Shown: positions 46,110-55,397, counted from the first letter of the stretch. The stretch is DNA of 64,000 bases from Chitinophaga rupis (GCF_900109685.1 NZ_FOBB01000010.1:62001-126000); one strand, 5' to 3'. Numbers and translations: made by a program. Notes: generated by a model from the letters alone, not told the origin.

Positions 46110-47018
46110 TCAATTGAAGGATTGCCGGAAATCCAATGGGCTTTGTTTGGTCTTGCTTTTAAATAACTTATTAAAAGACTGAGGATGCTCAAAACCAAGT
46201 TGATAGGCGATCTCACTTACGGACATACTCGTCGTAGATAATTTTTCTTTAGCTTTCTCGATTAGCTTCTCGTGGATGATCTGTTGCATCGTCTGACCGG
46301 TCAATTGTTTCAACAGGCTACTTAAATACTTAGAGGACATATTCAAAGCATCGGCAAAGTATCGTACCGTAGGCAACCCTTCAGAAAGCAGCGCTTCGTT
46401 GTTTAAATAGGTTCTTAAGATCTCTTCCACCTGGTTTAAGACCTGATGGTTAGTGATCTTTCGGGTGATGAACTGACGCTGGTAAAAACGTTCGGCGTAA
46501 TTCAGCAAGGTTTCCAGATGTGAGATAATAATATCCTGGCTGAACTTATCCATATTGGAATAATATTCCGTTTTTACATTTTTGACCAGGTCATTGATCA
46601 ATACTTCTTCCTTATCCGAGAGAAAGAGCGCTTCACTGGTAGCATAGCTAAAGTATTCGTATCGCTTGATCTTGGTAGCAAGCGGTGTGTTCCAAAGAAA
46701 GTCAGAGTGTACAAAAAGCATCCAGCCATCCAGGTCCGGAGGCACACCGTTCTCTTCGCCACGCAAGACCTGGCCGGGGGACATAAAGGCCATAAGCCCT
46801 TCGTCAAAATCGTATTTTTGTTGCCCGTAATGTAAGCCGTCACATCCTCTTTTCATTGAGATCACATACAAGTCGAATACGACCGCCTCTATACCTGTAT
46901 CATTTCTCAGCCCTTTCAGATCAACGATGCTGATCAGCGGGTGATGGGGTTTAGGAAGCCCCATCAAACGGTGGATCTCCGTTATGGAAGTGATCCGGTA
47001 GGGTTTGCTGTTAGCCAT
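46110..47018 (-). CDS. AraC-family transcriptional regulator
   Basis: 302 residues. A cupin-type N-domain (about 30-150) and a C-terminal double helix-turn-helix (about 205-300) with TVRYFADALNMSSKYLSSLL and VSEIAYQLGFEHPQSFNKLF, ending in SPLDFRQSF. It is the last gene of a five-gene minus-strand run (SDR, DUF2147, two small membrane proteins, AraC) with gaps of 3-18 bases, so it probably controls this operon. Confidence 0.92.
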   Translation of the reverse strand: MANSKPYRITSITEIHRLMGLPKPHHPLISIVDLKGLRNDTGIEAVVFDLYVISMKRGCDGLHYGQQKYDFDEGLMAFMSPGQVLRGEENGVPPDLDGWMLFVHSDFLWNTPLATKIKRYEYFSYATSEALFLSDKEEVLINDLVKNVKTEYYSNMDKFSQDIIISHLETLLNYAERFYQRQFITRKITNHQVLNQVEEILRTYLNNEALLSEGLPTVRYFADALNMSSKYLSSLLKQLTGQTMQQIIHEKLIEKAKEKLSTTSMSVSEIAYQLGFEHPQSFNKLFKSKTKQSPLDFRQSFN

Positions 47019-47026
47019 ACTGCAGG

Positions 47027-47383
47027 TTATTTAAATTTAAAAGGATACTTTAGCCATATCATAACTAATGGCATCGCTAAAAACGGGATCTCTATCAACG
47101 CGATGCGGTAATTTCCCGCCCGCAGCGCCAGCCCCATGATCATAACGATCAGGATCGCATTTAGCATATTGCCCAGGAAAAAGGTGCCAGGGAGGAGCAG
47201 GAGTACGCCGACCACTATAGCTACAGCAGCCAGATATGGAATGAACGCTTCGCTGATCCCTAAACTTTCCATCATCTTAACGGACTCCGGATTGCTTTTG
47301 TAATGTACGGTATCCCAGGCATGTTTAAAACTGAGCGTCACCGAAATGAGTAGTAGCAGTGCTGAAACAATGTTTTTTGCCAT
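47027..47383 (-). CDS. DoxX-like four-helix membrane protein
   Basis: 118 residues with four predicted membrane helices (about 5-20, 47-66, 72-91 and 94-113), the size and layout of DoxX-like proteins. Many relatives accompany redox enzymes, but the function is not established. It lies three bases after the 65-residue membrane protein and eight bases before the AraC gene. Confidence 0.75.
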   Translation of the reverse strand: MAKNIVSALLLLISVTLSFKHAWDTVHYKSNPESVKMMESLGISEAFIPYLAAVAIVVGVLLLLPGTFFLGNMLNAILIVMIMGLALRAGNYRIALIEIPFLAMPLVMIWLKYPFKFK

Positions 47384-47386
47384 GGT

Positions 47387-47584
47387 TTAATTAAGGATAA
47401 AAGTATTCATGATGTAACCTCCAAGTATCGCTATCGGCACGCCGATCATTGCGCTTGCTAAAGCTCTTTTAGCCTTATTTGGATGCGTGTTTCTGTGTTT
47501 GAAATAAAGGAAGAATCCTATAGGAGGAAGGGCATTGGAAGTGACGAGCCAAAACCTGGACAGCGTATCTTTATTATCTTTCAT
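47387..47584 (-). CDS. Small hypothetical membrane protein
   Basis: 65 residues with two hydrophobic stretches (about 10-27 and 43-62), the first broken by Pro-Pro, separated by a basic loop (KHRNTHPNKAKRA). I do not recognise a named family. Its tight placement between the DUF2147 and DoxX-like genes, with gaps of 18 and 3 bases, supports it as a real gene. Confidence 0.7.
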   Translation of the reverse strand: MKDNKDTLSRFWLVTSNALPPIGFFLYFKHRNTHPNKAKRALASAMIGVPIAILGGYIMNTFILN

Positions 47585-47602
47585 GAGTATTGTTTTTATA
47601 AT

Positions 47603-48037
47603 TTACTGAACTCTTTTCCATTTAAATGATTTGCCCACCAGGGGGATGCCTTTGTAGCCCCGGGTCTCAAGGTCATTAGGGCCTTTTAGTTTTCCTTTGA
47701 TACTATAGGTGTTCCCATCCTGTACACTATACAATTTACCGTCCACGTATTCGCCATCCTTATAGATTAGACCAGTGATATGCGTAAGGCCCTGAACGGA
47801 CCTGCCCCGGAGTTTTTCATTAGGATTTTTAAAGTCCTTCTTCGGGGTTTTGCCATCTGCTTCAAACATCTCTTTCGACCATAAGAGCTTAGCCGAGTAT
47901 GTGTTGCCTGATTTGAACACCCCGATCTTGTAATCATCACATTGCCATACCCCTGTGATTTGGTCTGCAGGTAGTTTCTGCGCGAAAGATGCCAGTGATA
48001 ACAGCAGCATAAACACTGCCAGTATTGATTTTTTCAT
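47603..48037 (-). CDS. DUF2147-family secreted protein
   Basis: 144 residues. A signal peptide (MKKSILAVFMLLLSLASFAQ) is followed by a small beta-barrel with the DUF2147 features: ITGVWQCDDYKIGVFKSGN, the central EKLRGRSVQGLTHITGL and a C-terminal RGYKGIPLVGKSFKWKRV. The family is periplasmic and of unknown function. It follows the SDR by 10 bases. Confidence 0.88.
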   Translation of the reverse strand: MKKSILAVFMLLLSLASFAQKLPADQITGVWQCDDYKIGVFKSGNTYSAKLLWSKEMFEADGKTPKKDFKNPNEKLRGRSVQGLTHITGLIYKDGEYVDGKLYSVQDGNTYSIKGKLKGPNDLETRGYKGIPLVGKSFKWKRVQ

Positions 48038-48047
48038 ATCTGATTGT

Positions 48048-48830
48048 TTATTGCTGATTATTCAGTTTTTTGAATTTTTCAAATTCTTTGTGTCCTAACT
48101 TCATCAATTGGCTGGGCATCAGCCTGCTTAGAAATTTTACTACATTCACCAGGAATGGCTTGATCTCAGGCGTGTCATTCAAAAGTCCTTTAATGGCTAC
48201 ACTGACCAGTTTATCCACATCCATCATTTGGCTCGGATTAGGTGGCAGTACCCAATCATTCTGAAGATTGGTATTTACGCCCGGAGGGATCAATTCGAAC
48301 ACCTTGACACTGGTTTTGTTCAATTGGAGGCGCAGGGCCAGGGAGTAAGCATGAACTCCTGCTTTTGAAGCGCTATAGACCGGAGCGGTGGAGTAAGGCA
48401 TAAAAGCAATGGCGGAGGAAACGTTCACAATTGCCGCCGTACGCTTTTTGATCAGGTGCGGCAGAAATTGATGAACCATCCGGATCGTTCCCGTAAGATT
48501 AATATCAATCTCACGGGTGATGTTTTTCAGGTCCTTACTGGCGTCCTGAACGTCAAGCAACCGCATTTCACCCGCATTGTTAACGATCACATTCAGATCA
48601 GGAAATTGCTGTGTCACCACTTCATACAGGCGCTCAATATCCTGCGGATCACTTACATCACTCTGAAAGACGTGTATTTTGGGAAAACGTCTTTTGGTAT
48701 CATTTAAGGTTTCCTGTTTACGACCTGTAACGATGATCGTTGATCCCTGTTCGGTAAGTTGCTTAACAAGTTCCAAACCTATACCGCTGGTTCCTCCTGT
48801 GATCAGGATGGTGCTGTTCTTTAAATCCAT
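48048..48830 (-). CDS. Short-chain dehydrogenase/reductase, DltE-like
   Basis: 260 residues. GGTSGIG cofactor motif (about 12-18), NNAG, Ser in NVSSAIA and YSASK. The C-terminal extension (LSRLMPSQLMKLGHKEFEKF) is typical of DltE-like SDRs, which include an enzyme once linked to D-alanyl lipoteichoic acid but are mostly of unknown substrate. It is the first gene of the five-gene run ending in AraC. Confidence 0.9.
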   Translation of the reverse strand: MDLKNSTILITGGTSGIGLELVKQLTEQGSTIIVTGRKQETLNDTKRRFPKIHVFQSDVSDPQDIERLYEVVTQQFPDLNVIVNNAGEMRLLDVQDASKDLKNITREIDINLTGTIRMVHQFLPHLIKKRTAAIVNVSSAIAFMPYSTAPVYSASKAGVHAYSLALRLQLNKTSVKVFELIPPGVNTNLQNDWVLPPNPSQMMDVDKLVSVAIKGLLNDTPEIKPFLVNVVKFLSRLMPSQLMKLGHKEFEKFKKLNNQQ

Positions 48831-49155
48831 ATTTTTCTCACTAATTTGTTGATGTAAAGTTCAGCCAATGCCAATGAGCAGATGTATCCAAAAGTCACGA
48901 AGTTGTAGTAAAAAGGAAGATTGCCGGCTTTTATAACAGACAAGCAGCACTTCAACTTAACCTGAAAAACATAAATACCATTTGGTTTGTTAAAGCAATT
49001 TCAGCACGAACGAAATTGTTTAAAAGATCAGAGAACTGAGCCCCAGTCCTTCAGCCTTCCTAAAAACGAAAAAAGCAGGGAAGTTTCCTTCAGCATCATG
49101 CCGATATAACTTTTGTTATAGTGAATTTGTAAAAAGGGAATGCCAATTTTATAGT
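48831..49155. other. Intergenic stretch, 325 bases
   Basis: Divergent region between the SDR-led operon and the broken response-regulator gene. A short inverted repeat ATAAC-TTTT-GTTAT lies near 49110. No gene or clear promoter is seen. Confidence 0.45.
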
Positions 49156-49462
49156 ATGAACCCAATTCTTATCAGCATTGTGGAAGATATCACCGAAATA
49201 AGGGAAGGATTGCGCTTTATTGTCAATCAAACCGCTGGATTTCAATTCGTATCAGCTTAGGACAACGCAAAATGAGCTTTCCGGTCGCGAAATGGAAGTA
49301 TTGATGCTGCTTGCCAAAGGATTATTGTACAAGGAGATCGCCACAAAATTATCCATTTCTAGCGGCACGGTAAGTCAACATATCCACAACATCTACGGGA
49401 AACTGCATGTGTATAACCGTACTGAAGCGCTCAATAAAGTATTGGGCAAGCATTTGGGATGA
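49156..49462 (+). pseudogene. LuxR-type response regulator with internal deletion
   Basis: The ATG at 49156 opens a typical receiver start, MNPILISIVEDITEIREGLR, which ends at a TAG near 49260 after 34 codons. In another frame, from about 49262, the C-terminal LuxR helix-turn-helix is complete: LSGREMEVLMLLAKGL, YKEIATKLSISSGTVSQHIH and NRTEAL to the TGA at 49462. Most of the receiver, including the phospho-acceptor Asp, is gone, and the two halves are out of frame. A separate short protein of 80 residues carrying only the DNA-binding domain could still be made, but a deleted gene is the simplest reading. Confidence 0.85.
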
Positions 49463-49555
49463 CGGCTCAGTCAGTTTGCTTCCAAATCTAACTTTTGTTC
49501 TATTGATGCCGGTTTTAGCAGGACATAGTTTTGTTGGCATAAATAACCTAGCACT

Positions 49556-50188
49556 ATGTTCATGAAACTTTATCCATCGCTTCTTTTTTTGTTGTGCTTT
49601 CCCACATTCATTTTTGCGCAGGCAGACCGTAAAGGCGCTTATGGGAACCTGGCAATTGGCTATGGAACCTACTCATTGGACCTGTATGCTTATGCAGGTG
49701 GCCGTGACTTATACAACGATCAGACATTTTCGGGTTTGATACTGTCATTGGGCGTTGAGAAGAAATCCGCCTGGCAAAAAAATAAACTCGTGTTCGATGT
49801 TGGTGGAGAGCTGACCGGAGGCCTTGGTATCAAGTCCGATATAAAGGCCAATGGCAATACAGAGGGTGAAAGTAAAGGTGGGTATGCTTTGGGTATTAAA
49901 GGATTGTTCAAAATGGGATACTTATTTCCAAAGAATGAAGGCGCTATCGTACCGCTGATTGGTATGGGGCCATATTTTAACTACATCAATAGCGGCGGAG
50001 AGAATGCAGAAGCTAACTATATCTATGGCTTGCAGGCATCACTCGGCGTCGATTTTAAAGTGAAACGAATGGTGTTTACTCCGGAGATTCATTTCGGCCT
50101 GGCCAGTTGGGGCTCTTCCGATGAAATGGAACAAAATGGGCAGCCGGGCATGTTCGAAATAAAAGTAAAGATTGCCAAACAATTTTAA
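49556..50188 (+). CDS. Outer-membrane beta-barrel protein, small
   Basis: 210 residues. A signal peptide (from Met3, MKLYPSLLFLLCFPTFIFAQ) is followed by alternating amphipathic strands rich in Gly and aromatics (NLAIGYGTYSLDLYAYAGG, GGYALGIKGLFKMGYLF), ending in a terminal aromatic residue (KIAKQF). That is the pattern of an 8-stranded OmpA/OmpW-like barrel. It lies 15 bases before the protease gene, so the two may be one operon. The role is unknown. Confidence 0.75.
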   Translation: MFMKLYPSLLFLLCFPTFIFAQADRKGAYGNLAIGYGTYSLDLYAYAGGRDLYNDQTFSGLILSLGVEKKSAWQKNKLVFDVGGELTGGLGIKSDIKANGNTEGESKGGYALGIKGLFKMGYLFPKNEGAIVPLIGMGPYFNYINSGGENAEANYIYGLQASLGVDFKVKRMVFTPEIHFGLASWGSSDEMEQNGQPGMFEIKVKIAKQF

Positions 50189-50203
50189 CCAAGATTATCC
50201 TGT

Positions 50204-51955
50204 ATGAAAAATGTCGCTTTTATCCTATCAGCGTTCCTTTTTCCACTGAGTTTATTTTGCCAGACGACAGAGTTTTTCACTGCGGATTGGAAAAAAACAA
50301 AGAATAAGGAGAAGGCTTCTTACTACCGTATGATCGCTTATGGCGCCAACGGACAGCCGACAGGAATAGTCAACGACTATTACATCAGCGGGCAGCTTCA
50401 GTGGCGTGGATACATTACCTCTATTGATAAAAATGGTACAGAAACACGGAGCGGCTGGTGTACCTGGTTTTATCCCAATGGTCAGTTTCAACAGCAAAGC
50501 TTTTATTTTAATGGCAGGCTTGACAGTACCACCTATTATTGGAACGAAAACGGCGATCTGACAGGAGAAGAAGATTATAAGGACAACGTATTACATGGCG
50601 CCTGGATCAGGTATTTCCCGAATAAGAAGCCGAGATTGGTAGCGGCCTACAACAATGGAAAACTCGTAGGAAATGTGTATCTGGAATATGATGAAAACGG
50701 TATTCCTGCAGCCGTGTATCCTGAGTTTTTCGACAATGCGGCTGAATGGACGCTTTTTAATGGTAAGGATTATACCTCCGAAGTAAAAGAGCGGAAACTT
50801 TGGCTCAATACCAGGACAGGTTATTATCGTACCTATGGCTACAAATATATGAAGCTGGATGCGGCGGGCATTTTTTCCATAGAGGCTGCGGTAACGCTCG
50901 ATAAAGCTGGCAGCGGTTTTAAAAGCCACGGCATCATGTGGGGTGTTAAGGATCAAAGCAACTACGATTACTTTATCATCAGCGACCAAGGTTCCTTTCA
51001 AACGGGTTATGTTCAAAACGGTATTGATGTAAAGACCTTGGCGTGGACCAGCACGTCAGCCATAAAACAGGGGAAATCGCCTAATCTGCTTAAGGTTGTA
51101 AAAGCAAACAACGAGTATATTTTTGTCATCAATGGACAGGTAGTTGCTACCGCACCATTCCAGCCGTTGATGGGCAATTATGCCGGTGTAACCGTTGCTT
51201 CCGGTATTGAGCGTATATATGTCGACCGGTTTATTGTACAACAGGAGGCGGGTGCTGCGCCAGAAGAGAAAAATACCCCAACGGTTGGTGACGTTGAGTG
51301 GAATGCCAGTGGCAGTGGCATATTAATCGACAGGAATGGTTTTATCGCTACGAACGAGCATGTGATCAAAGGTGCCCAGGTTATTGAAGTGGAATTTGTG
51401 AAGAATAATGTTAAGTATACCTTTAACGCAGAAGTAATAAAGGCAGACGAGGCACAGGATCTGGCCATTCTAAAAATTAATGATACCCGTTATAATGCTT
51501 TCAAGCCGTCTGCGTTGCCATACGGCATTACTACAAACCTATTGGATATCGGCTCCGGTGTTTTTGCACTCGGATATCCCGAGATGTGGAAGTTGGGGAA
51601 AAACATAAAATTCACCGATGGCAAAATAAGCGCGCAGACGGGTGCTCAGGATAATCCTTACTGGTACCAGATCACGGTGCCCATACAGCATGGCAATAGT
51701 GGAGGACCGCTTTTTGACAATGATGGAAACCTGGTCGGCTTGACTAACGCCGGATTTGTGGGTCAGATGGATAATGTTGGTTATGCGATCAAAAGCAGCC
51801 TGCTTGTGCAAATGTTAGGCAGTAGTTTTCCCGGAACATACACCACACCCCTCAATATAATTAAGGAAAAGCCGCTCACCGAAAAAATTAAGATATTGAA
51901 ATCCTATGTGCCTTTAATCAAAGTAAAACTGAAGGACCAGTATATAAACAAGTAA
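50204..51955 (+). CDS. Secreted trypsin-like serine protease with MORN-type repeats and LamG-like domain
   Basis: 583 residues. Signal peptide (ending LFCQ). N-terminal MORN_2-type repeats (about 45-170): YYISGQLQWRGY, WFYPNGQFQQQSFYFNG, YWNENGDLTGEEDYKDN and FPNKKPRLVAAYNNGKL. A concanavalin/LamG-like domain follows (about 190-355, ending VDRFIVQQ). The C-terminal DegP/HtrA-like trypsin fold (about 375-540) has catalytic His in ATNEHVI, Asp in AQDLAIL and Ser in GNSGGPL. No PDZ domain is present. The order of domains is unusual. It may process or scavenge proteins at the cell surface. Confidence 0.88.
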   Translation: MKNVAFILSAFLFPLSLFCQTTEFFTADWKKTKNKEKASYYRMIAYGANGQPTGIVNDYYISGQLQWRGYITSIDKNGTETRSGWCTWFYPNGQFQQQSFYFNGRLDSTTYYWNENGDLTGEEDYKDNVLHGAWIRYFPNKKPRLVAAYNNGKLVGNVYLEYDENGIPAAVYPEFFDNAAEWTLFNGKDYTSEVKERKLWLNTRTGYYRTYGYKYMKLDAAGIFSIEAAVTLDKAGSGFKSHGIMWGVKDQSNYDYFIISDQGSFQTGYVQNGIDVKTLAWTSTSAIKQGKSPNLLKVVKANNEYIFVINGQVVATAPFQPLMGNYAGVTVASGIERIYVDRFIVQQEAGAAPEEKNTPTVGDVEWNASGSGILIDRNGFIATNEHVIKGAQVIEVEFVKNNVKYTFNAEVIKADEAQDLAILKINDTRYNAFKPSALPYGITTNLLDIGSGVFALGYPEMWKLGKNIKFTDGKISAQTGAQDNPYWYQITVPIQHGNSGGPLFDNDGNLVGLTNAGFVGQMDNVGYAIKSSLLVQMLGSSFPGTYTTPLNIIKEKPLTEKIKILKSYVPLIKVKLKDQYINK

Positions 51956-51973
51956 GCCGTCCCGACCAAAGCC

Positions 51974-52009
51974 AAACGGCACCATTTGAAGACAAATGGT
52001 GCCGTTTTT
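51974..52009 (+). terminator. Bidirectional terminator after the protease gene
   Basis: A perfect 15-bp stem, AAACGGCACCATTTG and its complement, with a 4-base loop, followed by T. The A-rich start of the stem makes it also usable on the minus strand for the gene ending at 52048. Confidence 0.85.
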
Positions 52010-52047
52010 ATATCCTAAAAGATCTGTTTTGAGTCAGGGGGGGCTTT

Positions 52048-52962
52048 TTATGAGCTAATTTCAAGCTTATAACCTTTGCCACGTATAACAACAATCCTGA
52101 CGTTCGGATCAAATTCCAGCTTTTTTCTGAGTTTTGATATGAACATATCAAGGCTGCGGCCTACTACAACACCTTCATCTTCCCATATCTCTTTTTGTAG
52201 CCGGCTTCGCTCTATAGCCTCGTTAGGCGACATCGCGAAAATGCGTAGTACACGGGTTTCAGTTCTGGTTAATTCTATGGCCTTTCCATTTATCATGAGC
52301 TTACGAGCCTCCGTGTCGAACGAAATTGACCCCAATGTGAATATATCAGTATGCCGGCTGCTGGGTAAGTCAGTATTCTGACTATCGATTAAGGCCTTCC
52401 GCGGCTTAACAGGTCTCAAAAAAATAAATCCGGCTAATGCTAAAAATGACATTGTCCCCAGGAAATATTTAGTCTTTGCTGTAATGATAGCCGTTGGTTT
52501 AAATTTAATGTTGATCATGTAACATGCTTTGGGTTGCTTTCTTCCTAAACAGGCTACAATATCATCTTTCTTATCTTTTGATATAGCATATCCATAAGCT
52601 ACACTGGCATCTGCACAGTTCAGTACCTTAACAACATAATCATGTGCAAGCGGGTCTCCGGCTAACAAACGCCGGGTAGTATTCACCAGGAGGCCGGGTT
52701 GAAAAGTAAGATCATTCTCAAAACTGACCTGGTATTCATTTTCGGCGATCTTTTTTACCGGAAGTACCCGTGATGTGCTGTCGCCGGACTGTAATAATAT
52801 TTCATGCCCGATCCGGCGGAGTAGGATCTCTCTCCGGGCGACATCATAGTCGTTGCTGCCAGCCATACTGAAAGCCAGGCCGATTATAGAGATAAACATG
52901 AGTAGCAACAATCCACCCACGTACTTACGCTTTCCGGACAGGAGATTTCGGATATCAGGCAT
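52048..52962 (-). CDS. Membrane-anchored winged-helix transcriptional regulator
   Basis: 304 residues. A short cytoplasmic N-tail, membrane helix 1 (about 14-33), a periplasmic domain (about 34-165) with three cysteines (116, 138, 147), membrane helix 2 (about 166-183), then a cytoplasmic OmpR-type winged helix (about 210-304: LTRTETRVLRIFAMSPNEAI, SLDMFISKLRKKLEFDP, VIRGKGYKLE). There is no receiver or kinase domain. It appears to be a one-component, ToxR-like sensor with reversed order. It is divergent from a secreted protein and a propeller lipoprotein, which it may control. Confidence 0.88.
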   Translation of the reverse strand: MPDIRNLLSGKRKYVGGLLLLMFISIIGLAFSMAGSNDYDVARREILLRRIGHEILLQSGDSTSRVLPVKKIAENEYQVSFENDLTFQPGLLVNTTRRLLAGDPLAHDYVVKVLNCADASVAYGYAISKDKKDDIVACLGRKQPKACYMINIKFKPTAIITAKTKYFLGTMSFLALAGFIFLRPVKPRKALIDSQNTDLPSSRHTDIFTLGSISFDTEARKLMINGKAIELTRTETRVLRIFAMSPNEAIERSRLQKEIWEDEGVVVGRSLDMFISKLRKKLEFDPNVRIVVIRGKGYKLEISS

Positions 52963-53139
52963 AATGTCAAGATATTATTTACAAAGGTTACATTTTAATT
53001 TACAATCCAGATGCCGCGGTCTGAAAGATATCAAAGTATTTTTGTTGCATCAACTTTAAAAGGATACGAAAAATAAAAAAAATGCCTTAAACGGATCTGA
53101 TTTATCTGGAAATCTATGACAATTAAACCAACAAAAAAC

Positions 53140-53670
53140 ATGAAAAAAGTTACTTATGCGCTGATCTTACTGCTGGTTGTGGTAAGCGGACTAGTATTTG
53201 CCAATCGCGAAATCAAAAATGAAGATTCTAAAAAGCTGTCTCCAAAAGCGCTTACCGATGCTGAAAGGAGTGCAGCAAGGAAACAATGGGAGGCCACCCC
53301 TGCCGGCATAAATTTCAAAAAATGGGAAGCGTCCCCCAAAGGGAAAAAAGTGTATGCCGCTGAAGCTAAAATAAGGAAGCACATTAAAGATTATACCAAT
53401 ATGGAGGCAGTGGTAACCTCTCTTTCTCTTCCGCCAGGCTCACGATTAGGTTTCGGAGTGATGGCCAGGATTAATGGTGACGATTATATTCTCAGGTTTG
53501 ACGATGAGCCTCAGCAGCTACGTAGTCTGAAGGTTAACGACAAAATAATTATAAGAAGCCATGGCGTATCGCACGCGCCCAAGTATGCATATCCAATAGT
53601 ATCGGGCGAATATGCAGAACGGGATAGTAAAGTACTTTATAAGCATGCCCCCCGCAAAGGCGGTTGTTAA
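53140..53670 (+). CDS. Small secreted protein of unknown function
   Basis: 176 residues from ATG 53140, which starts a signal peptide (MKKVTYALILLLVVVSGLVF). An earlier ATG at 53116 adds only polar residues. The mature part is Lys-rich, with an internal near-repeat (WEATPAGINFKK then WEASPKGKKVY) and a C-terminal Cys. I recognise no family. It lies 14 bases before the propeller lipoprotein gene and is divergent from the membrane-anchored regulator. Confidence 0.75.
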   Translation: MKKVTYALILLLVVVSGLVFANREIKNEDSKKLSPKALTDAERSAARKQWEATPAGINFKKWEASPKGKKVYAAEAKIRKHIKDYTNMEAVVTSLSLPPGSRLGFGVMARINGDDYILRFDDEPQQLRSLKVNDKIIIRSHGVSHAPKYAYPIVSGEYAERDSKVLYKHAPRKGGC

Positions 53671-53684
53671 GGATTAAATAAATT

Positions 53685-54716
53685 ATGAAATACATTCACT
53701 TATATAGTCTGTTCCTGATGCTTGTTTTTCACACCTCCTGTGATGGACAAAACCAAACAAATGCATCACAAGATAATTTCAGTAAAGAGCACAATGGCCA
53801 CTCCGAGTCTCAAATTAAAGAGTTGGCTACCTCCAAGGTGCCCGTGAGTCAGGTTCGGCATGTAAAGCAAGCCAGAAACGGAGACATTTTGATTGCTGCA
53901 GCATGGGGTGGTGCTTTTCGTTACGATGGAAAATCGTTTACTAATCTCACCAGTAGTAAAATAGGTCCGCACAGATTCTGGGATGTTCTGGAAGATCGGC
54001 ATGGAAACCTTTGGCTCGCTTCCACTGATTCCGGAGTTTATAATTACAATGGAAAAGCCTTTCAGCATTTCACAACCAGGGAGGGACTTGCCAATAATCG
54101 GGTTATGTGTATTTATGAAGATAAAGCCGGTAATATCTGGTTCGCCACCGGGGGTGGAGCAAGCCGTTACGACGGGCAATCTTTTCAAAATTTCACAACG
54201 AAAGAAGGACTTTCCAATAATGATCTTACTACCATCATGGAAGACAAAACCGGGAAAATATGGTTTGGCACAAGGGGCGAGCCCTGTTTTTATGATGGAA
54301 AAACATTTACCATTTTCAAAAACAAAGATGGCAAAGCGTTTAAAAACGTTTGGTCAATAATCGAAGATAAAAAAGGAAGCATTTGGTTCGGTGACGTTGA
54401 TGGTCTTTGGCGCTATGACGGCAGCACCTTTACTAAGGTATCGCAGAGGGGGGCTTATGCAATAATCGAAGATAAAAAAGGAAACATCTGGACTACTGGT
54501 GAAGTAAATTTTAACGGCTGGGCACTCTCACGTTATGATGCAAAGTCCTTGTACAACAAAAAGCCTACTGTAACCGAAATTATATCAGGACCACCAGCTT
54601 TTTTGGGACTTTTAGAAGCTAACGATGGAAGTATTTGGTTCGGATCTGGAAGTGGGGTGCATCGTTATGATGGAAAGACCTTTACGGACTTTAAAAGTGC
54701 AGCCGGTCAGAAGTAA
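53685..54716 (+). CDS. Lipoprotein with two-component-regulator propeller repeats
   Basis: 343 residues. A lipobox at Cys19 (LVFHTSCDGQ) and seven to eight Reg_prop repeats of the form ED.KGNIWFAT..G..RYDG..F..FT, for example at about 135-150 (EDKAGNIWFATGGGASRYDG). Such blades form the sensor of hybrid two-component systems, but this protein has no kinase and is anchored as a lipoprotein. It follows the small secreted protein by 14 bases. A 105-base piece of a related copy lies at 39531. Confidence 0.88.
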   Translation: MKYIHLYSLFLMLVFHTSCDGQNQTNASQDNFSKEHNGHSESQIKELATSKVPVSQVRHVKQARNGDILIAAAWGGAFRYDGKSFTNLTSSKIGPHRFWDVLEDRHGNLWLASTDSGVYNYNGKAFQHFTTREGLANNRVMCIYEDKAGNIWFATGGGASRYDGQSFQNFTTKEGLSNNDLTTIMEDKTGKIWFGTRGEPCFYDGKTFTIFKNKDGKAFKNVWSIIEDKKGSIWFGDVDGLWRYDGSTFTKVSQRGAYAIIEDKKGNIWTTGEVNFNGWALSRYDAKSLYNKKPTVTEIISGPPAFLGLLEANDGSIWFGSGSGVHRYDGKTFTDFKSAAGQK

Positions 54717-55397
54717 TATGTATTGCCGGCAATTTTAAGATGGAGTGATGCTTCAAGCGGTACATTTTCGGCACCGGCAAGTGGCCGACATTTTTACCCG
54801 GTGGACTCTTAATCACTCACACATAATTTACTTCATCGAGCCTGAAGGCCTTCGCGGCCTTCAGGTTTTTTCTATTCCTGCATTTTTTCGTTTTATATTA
54901 CTTCACATTCTTTTCTGTTTAAATACTTATTTTTGACTTAGCATACGCTCCGTTCAACGGATGGAAGACATTTAAACAGACCTCCGCGGGCATAAAACAG
55001 TGATACCTTTTGCAACGAACCAATGCTCATAGCAATTCAGCGTTATACCCAAACGTTCAATTATTCGTCCTGACCAATAGCATTGTATCGCCACGGTATT
55101 TTTCTTTTGAAATTTATGGAATTCAGCAACGACATCATCTTCTTATTGAATATTCTAGTTTAGAAGGCATTGGCGTTTGAAATCCTATGTCCGGATGGCC
55201 ACGCGGCATCCGCCATATTATCATGACCCAAAAAGTAAGTCCCTTAAGAAAGGAGTTATATTTTTTTAAGAAGTTCTCAGCAAAAAGACTGTTTGAAAGC
55301 CAATGAAGAAAGATTGGTTTTTGCTTTGAAAACCTTGCTGAACTTTACTGTTCAAATAAAAGCAATAGCATTGAAATATCTACTAAAATCAGTTCCA
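54717..55397. other. Intergenic stretch, 681 bases
   Basis: Begins with the propeller-gene terminator (54841-54871). The remainder is low in coding signal; a short open frame before 55398 has no recognisable protein and is judged a leader extension. No gene is seen. Confidence 0.5.
54841..54871 (+). terminator. Strong intrinsic terminator after the propeller gene
   Basis: Stem CCTGAAGGCC / GGCCTTCAGG with a 5-base loop (TTCGC), then six T. It lies 125 bases after the propeller-gene stop. Confidence 0.92.
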
